From: Chitinophagaceae bacterium
Lineage (GTDB): Bacteria; Bacteroidota; Bacteroidia; Chitinophagales; Chitinophagaceae
Reading direction: 5' to 3'
DNA: 64,000 nt
NCBI GenBank assembly: GCA_016721085.1
Contig: JADKJI010000002.1
Location: forward strand, 62,001 to 126,000
Part shown: positions 1-8,033 of the stretch, in pieces
Layout: each line of letters opens with the position of its first letter
Numbering within the stretch: position 1 is the stretch's first letter
Position numbers and translations under genes: made by a program
The notes under the pieces: generated by a model
The model's input: only the letters and a program-made list of their open reading frames with translations
Databases searched by the model: none
Told to the model about the DNA's origin: nothing

Positions 1-342
1 TGCCTGGAAAAGAATGGTAGAATAATCTGTTTTTGCATTTAGAGCGGCATCGTCTATGCTGGCATTCCAAGGCTGGGCCTTGGTATCTGTATATGTTGTT
101 GGGTGGAGGAAGAATACGTCTACGGTAGAGTCAAAGTGGTATTGATCCTGTAGGGGTTTTGGGATACTATCGGCTGGATCATGTTTATTAGGCAATGCTG
201 CCCAGAAATAGGGGTTGGAGTAATCGGGGGCTGGATTAGGGGTATCCAGTTGATAATTTGAGATATAGCGGTTGTAGCTTGGTGAGCAGGCCTGGACTAG
301 TATAATAATAGTAAGCAGGCAGTAGTTGGTGTTGAGTTTCAT
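1..342 (-). CDS. DUF3089 domain-containing lipoprotein (5' part only)
   Basis: Only the first 114 codons lie in the window; the rest is beyond base 1. Reading the minus strand from the ATG at 342 gives a hydrophobic leader ending in VQAC, a good lipobox, so the protein is probably a lipoprotein. The following region contains NPYFWAALPNKHDPADSIP and VDVFFLHPTTYTD, which match the start of DUF3089, an alpha/beta-hydrolase-like family common in Bacteroidota. The family has no firmly assigned substrate. The gene is divergent from padR, with an R1 palindrome between the two. Confidence 0.7.
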   Translation of the reverse strand, partial: MKLNTNYCLLTIIILVQACSPSYNRYISNYQLDTPNPAPDYSNPYFWAALPNKHDPADSIPKPLQDQYHFDSTVDVFFLHPTTYTDTKAQPWNASIDDAALNAKTDYSTILFQA

Positions 343-372
343 GGTTATGGCGTAAATCTACAAATTTCTAAC

Positions 373-445
373 CGAGATGTCATCCTCCCCCAAGATGTCA
401 TCTTGGGGGTAAGATGACATCTCGGGTTGTAAAAAACAACCCCCA
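373..445 (-). repeat. R1 REPIN-like palindrome, copy 1
   Basis: The stretch 373-424 is a long imperfect palindrome with outer arms GAGATGTCATC/GATGACATCTC and inner arms CCCCCAAGATG/CATCTTGGGGG. On the minus strand it is preceded by a small hairpin of the type GTTGTTTTTTACAAC (427-441). Four further copies with the same order of parts occur at about 45.7, 46.5, 50.2 and 51.9 kb. It lies between two divergent genes. Mobilisation by the RAYT at 45768-46376 is an inference from that gene being flanked by the same element. Confidence 0.8.
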
Positions 446-587
446 CTCATCCACAAATAAAACCACTCATACAATCTTCCCTTTTCTCCAAACCCCAAAT
501 TCCCCCAAAACCCTCTACAGTACTGCATTTCACGCAACAACCATTAGCTTTCTTAGTTTATTACCTTTAAAAAAATGGTACTTGGTG

Positions 588-619
588 TTGCATAGTACAT
601 CTAATTACCCTTATCTTTG
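588..619 (+). promoter_or_regulatory. Putative Bacteroidota promoter for padR-pspC
   Basis: TTG at 588-590 and TATCTTTG at 612-619 fit the Bacteroidota -33 TTG and -7 TAnnTTTG elements, with 21 bases between them. A transcript starting near 626 would have a leader of about 110 bases before padR. This is a sequence match only. Confidence 0.4.
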
Positions 620-738
620 TGTTGTCAATGATAATTCACCGGTGGGAAGTGGCCAGAGGCAGGTGGGAAAATCAAAACAAACCTTATCCCCCTCCAACCT
701 GTCACTCGCTACAACCCCCGGTCCTAAAAATAGCAATT

Positions 739-1140
739 ATGAATATTGAGAACACACAAAGCCAGATGCGAAAGGGAATCCTGGAGTTCTGCATCCTCTC
801 GATCATCCGTCGGGGAGAAGCCTACCCCAGTGATATCGTTGAGGAGATGCGCGGGGCTAACCTCCAAATCCTGGAAGGCACCCTCTACCCACTCCTGACC
901 CGCCTCAAAAACGCCGACATGCTCACTTACCGCTGGGTAGAAAGTAACTCCGGGCCGCCCCGCAAGTACTTCTCCCTAACAGCAAAGGGCCAGGCATTTT
1001 ATAGCGAACTGGAAGCTACCTGGAACGAACTAGCCAACGCAGTAAATGCCCTGGCTTCAAAAAGAGAATCACTGGTATCTACAGTTACCGCTATCAACAA
1101 TCCAATATTTCCTGATTCACCACCACCAACCAACCTCTAA
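739..1140 (+). CDS. PadR family transcriptional regulator
   Basis: This 133-residue protein carries a winged helix-turn-helix of the PadR type at residues 8-80. Typical signs are QMRKGILEFCILSIIRRGE, ILEGTLYPLLTRLKN and the wing segment GPPRKYFSLTAKG. A longer reading frame begins at 619, but its extra 40 residues look nothing like PadR, so the ATG at 739 (MNIENTQ) was chosen. The C-terminal 45 residues form the usual helical dimerisation part and end in a proline-rich tail. The gene sits 20 bases ahead of the PspC-domain gene, an arrangement often seen in Bacteroidota, where PadR probably controls the membrane protein and itself. Confidence 0.9.
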   Translation: MNIENTQSQMRKGILEFCILSIIRRGEAYPSDIVEEMRGANLQILEGTLYPLLTRLKNADMLTYRWVESNSGPPRKYFSLTAKGQAFYSELEATWNELANAVNALASKRESLVSTVTAINNPIFPDSPPPTNL

Positions 1141-1160
1141 CACTTCAACCTTCAAATATC

Positions 1161-3488
1161 ATGACAATGAAAAAGGTTATAAATATAAATTTTCAGGGCA
1201 GGGTAGTTCCAATCGAAGAAACTGCTTATGACATCCTGAAACAATACATCGAAAGCCTTCGACGGTATTTCGCCAACGAAGAAGGCCGCGATGAAATCAT
1301 CAACGACATAGAAGGCCGTATCGCCGAACTGTTTTCTGAACGCCTCAGCAAGGGTACAACCTGTATCACTGATGCCGATGTAAATGCAGTTATCGCAGGT
1401 ATGGGTCGCCCGGAAGATTTTGATGCAGCAGATACCGATAGTGGTGCTACTGCAGGAGCTTCTACAAAAAGTTCCAGCCAATCATCCGGTTCAACAGGTT
1501 CGTCTCAACAAACCTATTCCTCTTATAACTATACATCTAACACCCGTGGCCGTTTCATCCGTAACGCCGACGATAAGATCATAGGCGGTGTATGTAGTGG
1601 TCTCGCTAACTATTTCGGTATTGACCCTGTAGTTATGAGGATCGTTTTTGTAATCCTCTTCGGTGCCCTCTTCTGGGTATATATCCTGCTGTGGATCATT
1701 GTACCCTCTCAATCACTGCAAACTAATATCACTAAAAGATTATACCGTAGTTCAGATGATAAAGTGATTAGTGGTGTGTGCGGTGGATTGGCTGCCTATT
1801 TTAATATTGACACCTGGATTCCTCGTCTCATTTTCGCTTTGCCTTTGATAGTAGGTTTGATATCTGGTCCCCTTAATTTCTTCTGGAATCATTGGGATAT
1901 TTGGATGGGACCAAAAATCATAACAGGTTCATTAAGCAGCACCCTCTTCATAGCCTATATCATCTTATGGATCGCAGTTCCTGTAGCTACTACAGCTGCT
2001 GAGAAACTGGAAATGAAAGGAGAACGCATCGACCTGAACTCTATCCGTAATACAGTAAAGGAAGATCTGGAGTCTTTTAAGACAAAAGCTGAAAAATGGG
2101 GTTCCGAAGTGAAAGAATCAGCAAAAGAGTTCGGTGAAAAGGCAAAAGACTTTGGTCAGACAGCTGGAACACAAGCGCGAAACTTTACTTACGAAGCAGG
2201 ACCTGTTGCAAGAAGTGCGGGAAGTGGTATAGGTCATGTGATTGCAGTATTGTTCAAGGCCTTCTTCCTTTTCATTGCAGGTATCATAGCATTATCCTTA
2301 TTCGGAGTATTGATAGGATTACTGTTTGCAGGCTTCTTCGCCTTCCCTATTAAGGATTTCTTCCTTGAAGGTTTCGGACAAAACCTGTTAGCATGGGCTA
2401 CACTTGTACTGTTCTTGGGAATACCATTGATTGCATTGATCACATGGCTGGTACGTAGAATAATGGGCGTGCGTTCAAAGAAACATTATCTCGGATTCGT
2501 ATTCGGAACATTATGGATCGTTGGTTTGATATGTGTTATCACATTGGCCGGCATGTTCGCCCGCAATTATAAAACAAGAAGTGCTATCGAAGAACCATAT
2601 AGCATTACACAACCCGCAACAGGTAAGCTTTATGTAGATGTAACCAATAGCAATATTAAATACTATAATAGCGAATGGTTGGGTGTTGAATGGGATGGAG
2701 ATTGGCCAGTGTATGGTGTAAACCAGGATACTTTAATGCTGAATACCGTTCGTGTGAATTTGGTGAAGAGTCCTGACGACAACTACCATGTAACTAAAGT
2801 AAGACTCAGCCGTGGTAATACACAAGATAAGGCTCGCAACTTAGCTGAAAGGATTCGCTTCGATATAAATCAGAAAGATAGTTTCCTTTTATTACCTGAA
2901 CGTTTTGCTATCAGCAGTGAAGACCGCTTCCGCAATCAGCAAGTGATGATTGTGATTGAAATACCTGTTGGAAAGAAAATACAATTAGGTCAAAAGGTTT
3001 CTGAATATGATTGGTTCACTGTAAACTTCAATAACCGCCGCGGTTGGAATATTGATAATAACCAGGACTGGAACAATAGTTACGACTGGCAATCCAACAA
3101 GGAATATATCATGACACCTGAAAACGGATTAGTAAGAACCAGCAGGCTGGATGCTGATGAACTGAAAAGAGGCCGTTATAAAGTGGTTGAAAGTGCTTCC
3201 GACAAAAATGCCGTAGATGAGTATAATGAGAAGAATGAGACTGTAGTGGATACGGTTAAAAACTCAAAGCCAGGCTATCGTTATAAAGGAAAAGAGAAGA
3301 CCGATACAACAACAATAAAGGTTGATACAACTGTTAACGCTACAAAAGTTTCTACAACAAAAATAACTGCTGTAGAAAGTACTTCAGATGATTCAGAAGA
3401 CACAGAAAGTTCAGATGGAGCAAGTACAAAGCGCAATTCAGTTTTCCAAACCTCCTTATACTTCTTCGGAAGGTTATTCCAACAATAA
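1161..3488 (+). CDS. PspC domain-containing membrane protein with two PspC domains
   Basis: This 775-residue inner-membrane protein is related to the phage shock protein PspC. The N-terminal 110 residues are soluble and helical, starting MKKVININFQGRVVPIEETA. Two PspC domains follow, at about 131-183 (DDKIIGGVCSGLANYFGID) and 192-275 (DDKVISGVCGGLAAYFNID), each with membrane helices. A charged helical linker at 290-350 leads to three more hydrophobic segments at about 365-470. The C-terminal 300 residues look periplasmic and end in a Thr/Ser/Asp-rich tail. Such proteins are thought to sense or stabilise envelope stress together with a PadR regulator. The start could also be the ATG two codons downstream. 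Confidence 0.88.
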   Translation: MTMKKVININFQGRVVPIEETAYDILKQYIESLRRYFANEEGRDEIINDIEGRIAELFSERLSKGTTCITDADVNAVIAGMGRPEDFDAADTDSGATAGASTKSSSQSSGSTGSSQQTYSSYNYTSNTRGRFIRNADDKIIGGVCSGLANYFGIDPVVMRIVFVILFGALFWVYILLWIIVPSQSLQTNITKRLYRSSDDKVISGVCGGLAAYFNIDTWIPRLIFALPLIVGLISGPLNFFWNHWDIWMGPKIITGSLSSTLFIAYIILWIAVPVATTAAEKLEMKGERIDLNSIRNTVKEDLESFKTKAEKWGSEVKESAKEFGEKAKDFGQTAGTQARNFTYEAGPVARSAGSGIGHVIAVLFKAFFLFIAGIIALSLFGVLIGLLFAGFFAFPIKDFFLEGFGQNLLAWATLVLFLGIPLIALITWLVRRIMGVRSKKHYLGFVFGTLWIVGLICVITLAGMFARNYKTRSAIEEPYSITQPATGKLYVDVTNSNIKYYNSEWLGVEWDGDWPVYGVNQDTLMLNTVRVNLVKSPDDNYHVTKVRLSRGNTQDKARNLAERIRFDINQKDSFLLLPERFAISSEDRFRNQQVMIVIEIPVGKKIQLGQKVSEYDWFTVNFNNRRGWNIDNNQDWNNSYDWQSNKEYIMTPENGLVRTSRLDADELKRGRYKVVESASDKNAVDEYNEKNETVVDTVKNSKPGYRYKGKEKTDTTTIKVDTTVNATKVSTTKITAVESTSDDSEDTESSDGASTKRNSVFQTSLYFFGRLFQQ

Positions 3489-3542
3489 ATACCCGCCGCC
3501 TCTCCACGAAGGTGGCCGTAGGCGGGGTTGAAGTTGGAACAA

Positions 3543-3572
3543 AGGGTCCCGATAATCGGGGCTCTTTTTTTG
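3543..3572 (+). terminator. Rho-independent terminator after the PspC gene
   Basis: The arms AGGGTCCCGAT and ATCGGGGCTCT pair with two G-U wobbles and are followed directly by a run of seven T. It lies 55 bases after the PspC gene stop. Confidence 0.75.
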
Positions 3573-3632
3573 TGTTGTATGAAAGATGGAGGTATTCTGA
3601 GATTTCTTTATCCGAATCCTCAATATTTATGA

Positions 3633-3659
3633 TTGAAAATAATTATCCTCTTACATTTG
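3633..3659 (+). promoter_or_regulatory. Putative Bacteroidota promoter for gcvT
   Basis: TTG at 3633-3635 and TACATTTG at 3652-3659 fit the -33 and -7 consensus with a 16-base gap. The gcvT start codon lies 36 bases downstream. Sequence match only. Confidence 0.4.
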
Positions 3660-3694
3660 CAACCCAGACACCTTTCACGCATAAAAATTCAGAA

Positions 3695-4780
3695 ATGAAA
3701 AATACCCCCTTCACAGAAAAGCACATTGCTCTTGGCGCTAAAATGGCTCCTTTCGCTGGTTATAATATGCCTATCAGTTATACTGGTATAAATGATGAAC
3801 ATACAGCCGTACGAAAGAATGCCGGTGTGTTTGATGTGAGCCATATGGGGGAATTCATACTGAAAGGTGCTGATGCCCTAGATCTTATTCAGCGTGTTAC
3901 GAGTAATGATGCTTCAAAGCTAATAGCCGGACAGGCACAGTATAGCTGTTTACCAAATGCGCAAGGTGGAATTGTGGATGACCTGTTAGTGTATTGCGTT
4001 GAACCCAATAAAGTATACATGCTTGTAGTGAATGCTTCCAATATAGAAAAAGATTGGAACTGGATTCAACAACACAATACGGCAAATGTAGAAATGCATA
4101 ATATCTCTGATAAAACTTGTTTGCTGGCTATCCAGGGTCCCGCTGCTACTAAGATATTGCAGTCACTAACTTCAATGGATATACTCAACCTGAAATATTA
4201 CACTTTCACAAAAGGTGTATTTGCAGGCGTAGAAAATGTATTGGTGAGTGCTACAGGTTATACAGGAGCCGGTGGGGTAGAAATCTATTTTGAAGATAAA
4301 GGAGATGATGCTTCTAAAATATGGGATGCCATATTCGCTGCTGGTGCCACCAATGGCATCAAGCCTATCGGATTAGGAGCCAGAGATACACTGCGACTGG
4401 AAATGGGCTATTGCTTATATGGTAACGATATAGATGATACTACTTCCCCATTGGAAGCCGGATTGGGCTGGATTACCAAATTCAGCAAGCCGTTCACTGC
4501 CAGCGATATTCTTTCCAAGCAGAAAGCCGCCGGAATCACCCGTAAGCTGGTAGGTTTCGAAATGGTCGATAAAGGTATTCCCCGTCATCATTACGAAATA
4601 GTTGATGCCAACGGTAAAAAGATAGGTTTTGTGACCTCGGGAACCCAGGCACCTTCTCTGCAAAAGGCTGTGGGAATGGGATATGTAGACATTGCCCATG
4701 CCAATCTTGATACCGAGATATTCATTGCTGTAAGGGATAAATCTCTAAAAGCAAAAGTGGTTAAGTTCCCTTTTGCATGA
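3695..4780 (+). CDS. gcvT: Glycine cleavage system T protein (aminomethyltransferase)
   Basis: GcvT transfers the methylene group from lipoamide-bound aminomethyl on GcvH to tetrahydrofolate and releases ammonia. The 361-residue length is normal for the family. Visible signatures are MAPFAGYNMPISY near the N-terminus, VFDVSHMGEF, the segment VSATGYTGAGGVEIYF, and the C-terminal GFVTSGTQAPSLQKAVGMGY. The reading frame is open from 3512, but family similarity begins at MKNTPFTEKHIALG, so the ATG at 3695 was chosen; a promoter-like element lies just upstream. Two small genes follow closely. The partners GcvH and GcvP are not in this window. Confidence 0.95.
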   Translation: MKNTPFTEKHIALGAKMAPFAGYNMPISYTGINDEHTAVRKNAGVFDVSHMGEFILKGADALDLIQRVTSNDASKLIAGQAQYSCLPNAQGGIVDDLLVYCVEPNKVYMLVVNASNIEKDWNWIQQHNTANVEMHNISDKTCLLAIQGPAATKILQSLTSMDILNLKYYTFTKGVFAGVENVLVSATGYTGAGGVEIYFEDKGDDASKIWDAIFAAGATNGIKPIGLGARDTLRLEMGYCLYGNDIDDTTSPLEAGLGWITKFSKPFTASDILSKQKAAGITRKLVGFEMVDKGIPRHHYEIVDANGKKIGFVTSGTQAPSLQKAVGMGYVDIAHANLDTEIFIAVRDKSLKAKVVKFPFA

Positions 4781-4811
4781 TTTTTGAATGAAAAGGGAAA
4801 CTCCCAACGGC

Positions 4812-5285
4812 ATGCCGACCATTCATTTAACCACTTTCATTGCTGCTCCGGCTAAAAAGGTGTTCGACCTTAGCCGTAGCATCCAGCTACATAAGAAATC
4901 AATGACCAACCATAAGGAGGAGGCTATTGCCGGTACCGTCAGTGGATTGATCAACCTGAATGAAACGGTTACCTGGAAGGCACATCATTTGTGGAAGACA
5001 AGAATGATGAAGGTTCGCATCACAGAAATGCAATCTCCGGTACATTTTACAGATGAAATGGTGGAAGGAGATTTCAAGGCAATGAAACATGAACATCACT
5101 TCAAGGAAATAGAGAATGGCACCATCCTTATTGATCTTTTTCAATTCGAATCTCCATACGGAATCATAGGCCGTATATTCAATAAGGTCTATTTGACAGG
5201 ATATCTTAAACGAATGCTGGAGAAAAGGAATAAAATGATAAAAGATTTTGCCGAATCCAATCAATGGCAACAGGTGTTGCAGTAA
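4812..5285 (+). CDS. SRPBCC family protein
   Basis: The protein of about 157 residues has the START/Bet v1-like SRPBCC pattern of Bacteroidota. It begins MPTIHLTTFIAAPAKKVFDL, continues with ETVTWKAHHLWKTRMM, and ends with a long C-terminal helix (LKRMLEKRNKMIKDFAESN). These folds form a hydrophobic ligand cavity; the ligand here is unknown. An alternative ATG at 4788 adds eight residues; the 4812 start was preferred because family similarity begins there. The gene lies 31 bases after gcvT and 11 bases before comB, so the three are probably one transcript. Confidence 0.75.
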   Translation: MPTIHLTTFIAAPAKKVFDLSRSIQLHKKSMTNHKEEAIAGTVSGLINLNETVTWKAHHLWKTRMMKVRITEMQSPVHFTDEMVEGDFKAMKHEHHFKEIENGTILIDLFQFESPYGIIGRIFNKVYLTGYLKRMLEKRNKMIKDFAESNQWQQVLQ

Positions 5286-5296
5286 ATTGCAACACG

Positions 5297-6037
5297 ATGG
5301 TTACTAAACCCACTTTACATACCTGTATCAGTCCTGCATTATTGCATTTATACGATCTCAATAATGCAATTGTAGTTATCATAGATGTTTTCCGAGCCAC
5401 ATCAACAATCGCTTCTGCTCTAAAGAATGGCGCAATGGCTGTGATTCCTGTTGATACAGTTCCTAAGGCAATTTCTATAAGTGAGCAGATTGGAGGTATT
5501 GCTGCCGGAGAACGTGACGGTAAGATTGCTGATGGCTTATCACATGGCAATTCCCCTCTGGAATATAGTCCTGAGTTTATTGGAGGAAAGAATCTGGTTC
5601 TTACCACCACCAATGGCACCCGTCTTTTATACATGGCATTAGAGAATGGTGCCGATACAATTATTACAGGTTCTTTCCCTAACCTTAGTGCAGTTTGTGA
5701 TTATCTGCTAGAACAGAAAAAGAATGTAGTGCTGGGCTGTGCTGGATGGAAAGACCGATACAATATTGAAGACACTCTTTTTGCTGGTGCTGTAATAAGC
5801 AGAGTGAAAGAGGCTTTTACCATTCACTGTGATAGTTCTGTAACTGCTTCTTTGTTGTATGAACAGCAAAAGGACCGATTACTTGAATTCGCTCCATCCC
5901 TTACGCATTATCACAGGTTGGTAGACCGTTTTGGCCTTATTGAGGATATCAGGTTCTGTTTGACTCCCGATGTAGCTAATGTATTACCCGTATATAGCGA
6001 AGGTAAACTGCTTAAATATCCCTTTTCTGCCCAATAA
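5297..6037 (+). CDS. comB: 2-phosphosulfolactate phosphatase (ComB family)
   Basis: ComB removes phosphate from 2-phosphosulfolactate in archaeal coenzyme M synthesis; the role in Bacteroidota is not established. The family pattern is clear: VVIIDVFRATSTIASALKNG, then GGIAAGERDGKIADGLSHGN and VLTTTNGTRLLYMA, and later CAGWKDRYNIEDTLFAG. The reading frame is open from 5264, overlapping the upstream gene. The ATG at 5297 (MVTKPTLHT) avoids the overlap and fits the family start. It is probably the last gene of the gcvT operon. No other coenzyme M gene is visible nearby, so the substrate is uncertain. Confidence 0.85.
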   Translation: MVTKPTLHTCISPALLHLYDLNNAIVVIIDVFRATSTIASALKNGAMAVIPVDTVPKAISISEQIGGIAAGERDGKIADGLSHGNSPLEYSPEFIGGKNLVLTTTNGTRLLYMALENGADTIITGSFPNLSAVCDYLLEQKKNVVLGCAGWKDRYNIEDTLFAGAVISRVKEAFTIHCDSSVTASLLYEQQKDRLLEFAPSLTHYHRLVDRFGLIEDIRFCLTPDVANVLPVYSEGKLLKYPFSAQ

Positions 6038-6276
6038 TGCATCTTAAACAAAGCGACTTGTTTTCTTTGAAAATGCCCGTTGGAAGAGGGTTTCGGCTAA
6101 AATTTTTGTTTTTTCCAAATTTCATGTAATATTGTAGCGGAATTTGGCTGATAAGTAAAGCCGTATATCTCTCAGACTCATCAGTTTTTCTCATTCCGTT
6201 CAACATTATCTCAAGTCAAACATTTTTCACACGTAAGATTGGTAGCTGATCAAGTGTTAAACTCTCAAGTTTTTTT

Positions 6277-7962
6277 ATGTACGATATTCTCCAACTGAAC
6301 GACATGCTCGTTCCTGAATTGCTCGATATAGCTGAGCAATTAAAGATACCCCACACCAAGAAGATGGATAAGCAGGAACTTGTTTACAAGATCCTCGACA
6401 AGCAGGCTGTAATGGCAAGTGCTGAAAAATCTGCTTCAGGTGATGATAAGAACAAGAAGAAAAGAATCATCAAAACCACTACATCCAATTCAACTGAAGA
6501 AGCTGATGTAATGAGTGGCGATGAAGAGAAGGGTAAAAAGGAGATCAAGAAGGAATTACCTAAAAAGCGCGTTGTAGCTGAAAAAGCAGCTGCTCCACCA
6601 ATCGTAAAAAAAGGACGTAAGAAAGCTGATGAAGAAGAGCAGCCTGCAATGGTAGATGAGGATGATAATAATTCCATTAACCAAACAGACCAGCCTCAAC
6701 AAATAAGTCAGGAAGCACAACAGGAGCAACAAGCTCCGCAAGGGCCTGAAACTTTTTCAGAACCTGCACCACAACAACAACAGCCCGGAGGCAATATTCC
6801 TCAAAGGAATTTCCCACAACGCCGCGAACCGGTTTTCAATATTGAATTCGATGGTATCATTCTCGGAGAAGGTGTTTTGGAAATGATGCCTGATGGCTAC
6901 GGTTTCCTTCGCTCTTCCGATTATAACTATCTCTCTTCTCCCGATGACGTATATGTATCTCCTTCTCAAATAAAATTATTCGGATTAAAGACTGGCGACA
7001 CTGTACATGGTGCCGTTCGTCCTCCGAAAGAAGGTGAAAAATATTTCGCTTTATTGAAAGTGGAAACCATCAATGGTAAAGGTCCGGAAGATGTGCGCGA
7101 CCGCGTTCCTTTCGACTACCTCACACCGTTATTCCCTTTTGAAAAGCTAAACCTGTTCACTACTCCATCAGGATATAGCACCCGTATTATGGATCTTTTT
7201 ACCCCAATTGGTAAAGGACAGCGTGGATTGATTGTTTCCCAGCCAAAAACAGGTAAAACTGTTTTGTTGAAGGAAGTGGCCAATGCCATTGCAGAGAATC
7301 ATCCGGAATGTTATCTGATGGTAGTTCTGGTAGATGAGCGTCCAGAGGAGGTTACCGATATGGAAAGAAGTGTAAAAGCGGAAGTTATCGCTTCTACCTT
7401 CGATGAACCAGCTGAAAAACACGTTAAGGTATCAACCATCGCCTTGCAAAAAGCAAAACGTTTGGTGGAGTGCGGACATGATGTGGTGATATTGTTAGAT
7501 TCAATCACTCGTTTGGCCCGTGCCCATAATACTGTTGCCCCTGCAAGTGGTAAGGTATTAAGTGGTGGTGTGGAAGCAAACGCCATGCAGAAACCAAAAC
7601 AGTTCTTTGGTGCTGCCCGTAAAATTGAGAATGGTGGTTCACTCACAATCCTTGCAACGGCTCTTATCGATACAGGTTCAAAAATGGATGAAGTGATCTT
7701 TGAAGAATTCAAGGGTACTGGTAATATGGAATTACAACTCGATCGTCGTTTGGCGAATCGTCGTGTGTTCCCTGCTATCGACCTGGTAGCTTCTTCAACC
7801 CGTCGTGATGACCTGTTATTAGAAAGGGATGTATTGCAGCGTATGAACCTTCTCCGTGTTTATCTCAACGATATGAATACTGAGGAAGCGATGAGTGAAT
7901 TGTTGAAGCGTATGCGCGGAACAAAGAGCAACGAAGAGTTCCTGGCATCAATGAACGGATAA
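6277..7962 (+). CDS. rho: Transcription termination factor Rho
   Basis: Rho is the hexameric RNA-dependent ATPase that ends transcription. The 561-residue protein has a Rho N-terminal helical domain at about 5-45 (LNDMLVPELLDIAEQLKI), then a charged and glutamine-rich low-complexity insert at about 55-185. The cold-shock-like RNA-binding domain is at about 195-265 (DGYGFLRSSDYNYLSSPDD). The ATPase core has its P-loop SQPKTGKT near 322, LVDERPEEVTDM and LLDSITRLARAHNT. The insert makes it longer than E. coli Rho (419 residues), as is usual in Bacteroidota. It is a single transcription unit ended by a hairpin at 7983-8014. Confidence 0.97.
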   Translation: MYDILQLNDMLVPELLDIAEQLKIPHTKKMDKQELVYKILDKQAVMASAEKSASGDDKNKKKRIIKTTTSNSTEEADVMSGDEEKGKKEIKKELPKKRVVAEKAAAPPIVKKGRKKADEEEQPAMVDEDDNNSINQTDQPQQISQEAQQEQQAPQGPETFSEPAPQQQQPGGNIPQRNFPQRREPVFNIEFDGIILGEGVLEMMPDGYGFLRSSDYNYLSSPDDVYVSPSQIKLFGLKTGDTVHGAVRPPKEGEKYFALLKVETINGKGPEDVRDRVPFDYLTPLFPFEKLNLFTTPSGYSTRIMDLFTPIGKGQRGLIVSQPKTGKTVLLKEVANAIAENHPECYLMVVLVDERPEEVTDMERSVKAEVIASTFDEPAEKHVKVSTIALQKAKRLVECGHDVVILLDSITRLARAHNTVAPASGKVLSGGVEANAMQKPKQFFGAARKIENGGSLTILATALIDTGSKMDEVIFEEFKGTGNMELQLDRRLANRRVFPAIDLVASSTRRDDLLLERDVLQRMNLLRVYLNDMNTEEAMSELLKRMRGTKSNEEFLASMNG

Positions 7963-7982
7963 AACAATTGAAATGATATTTG

Positions 7983-8014
7983 AAAAAACCGCTGTATCCT
8001 GCAGCGGTTTTTTA
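7983..8014 (+). terminator. Rho-independent terminator after rho
   Basis: The arms AAAACCGCTG and CAGCGGTTTT form a perfect 10-bp stem with a 7-base loop and lead into a T run. The T run also forms part of TAATTTTG (8013-8020), a -7-like element just ahead of mnmH. Confidence 0.8.
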
Positions 8015-8033
8015 ATTTTGCTTACTATCAGCA

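Noticed and set aside
619..738. N-terminal extension of the PadR gene from the ATG at 619
   Set aside because: The 40 extra residues do not resemble PadR, and the family match starts at the ATG at 739.
414..749. 111-codon frame upstream of padR
   Set aside because: It begins inside an R1 palindrome, overlaps the padR start in another frame, and its product is low complexity.
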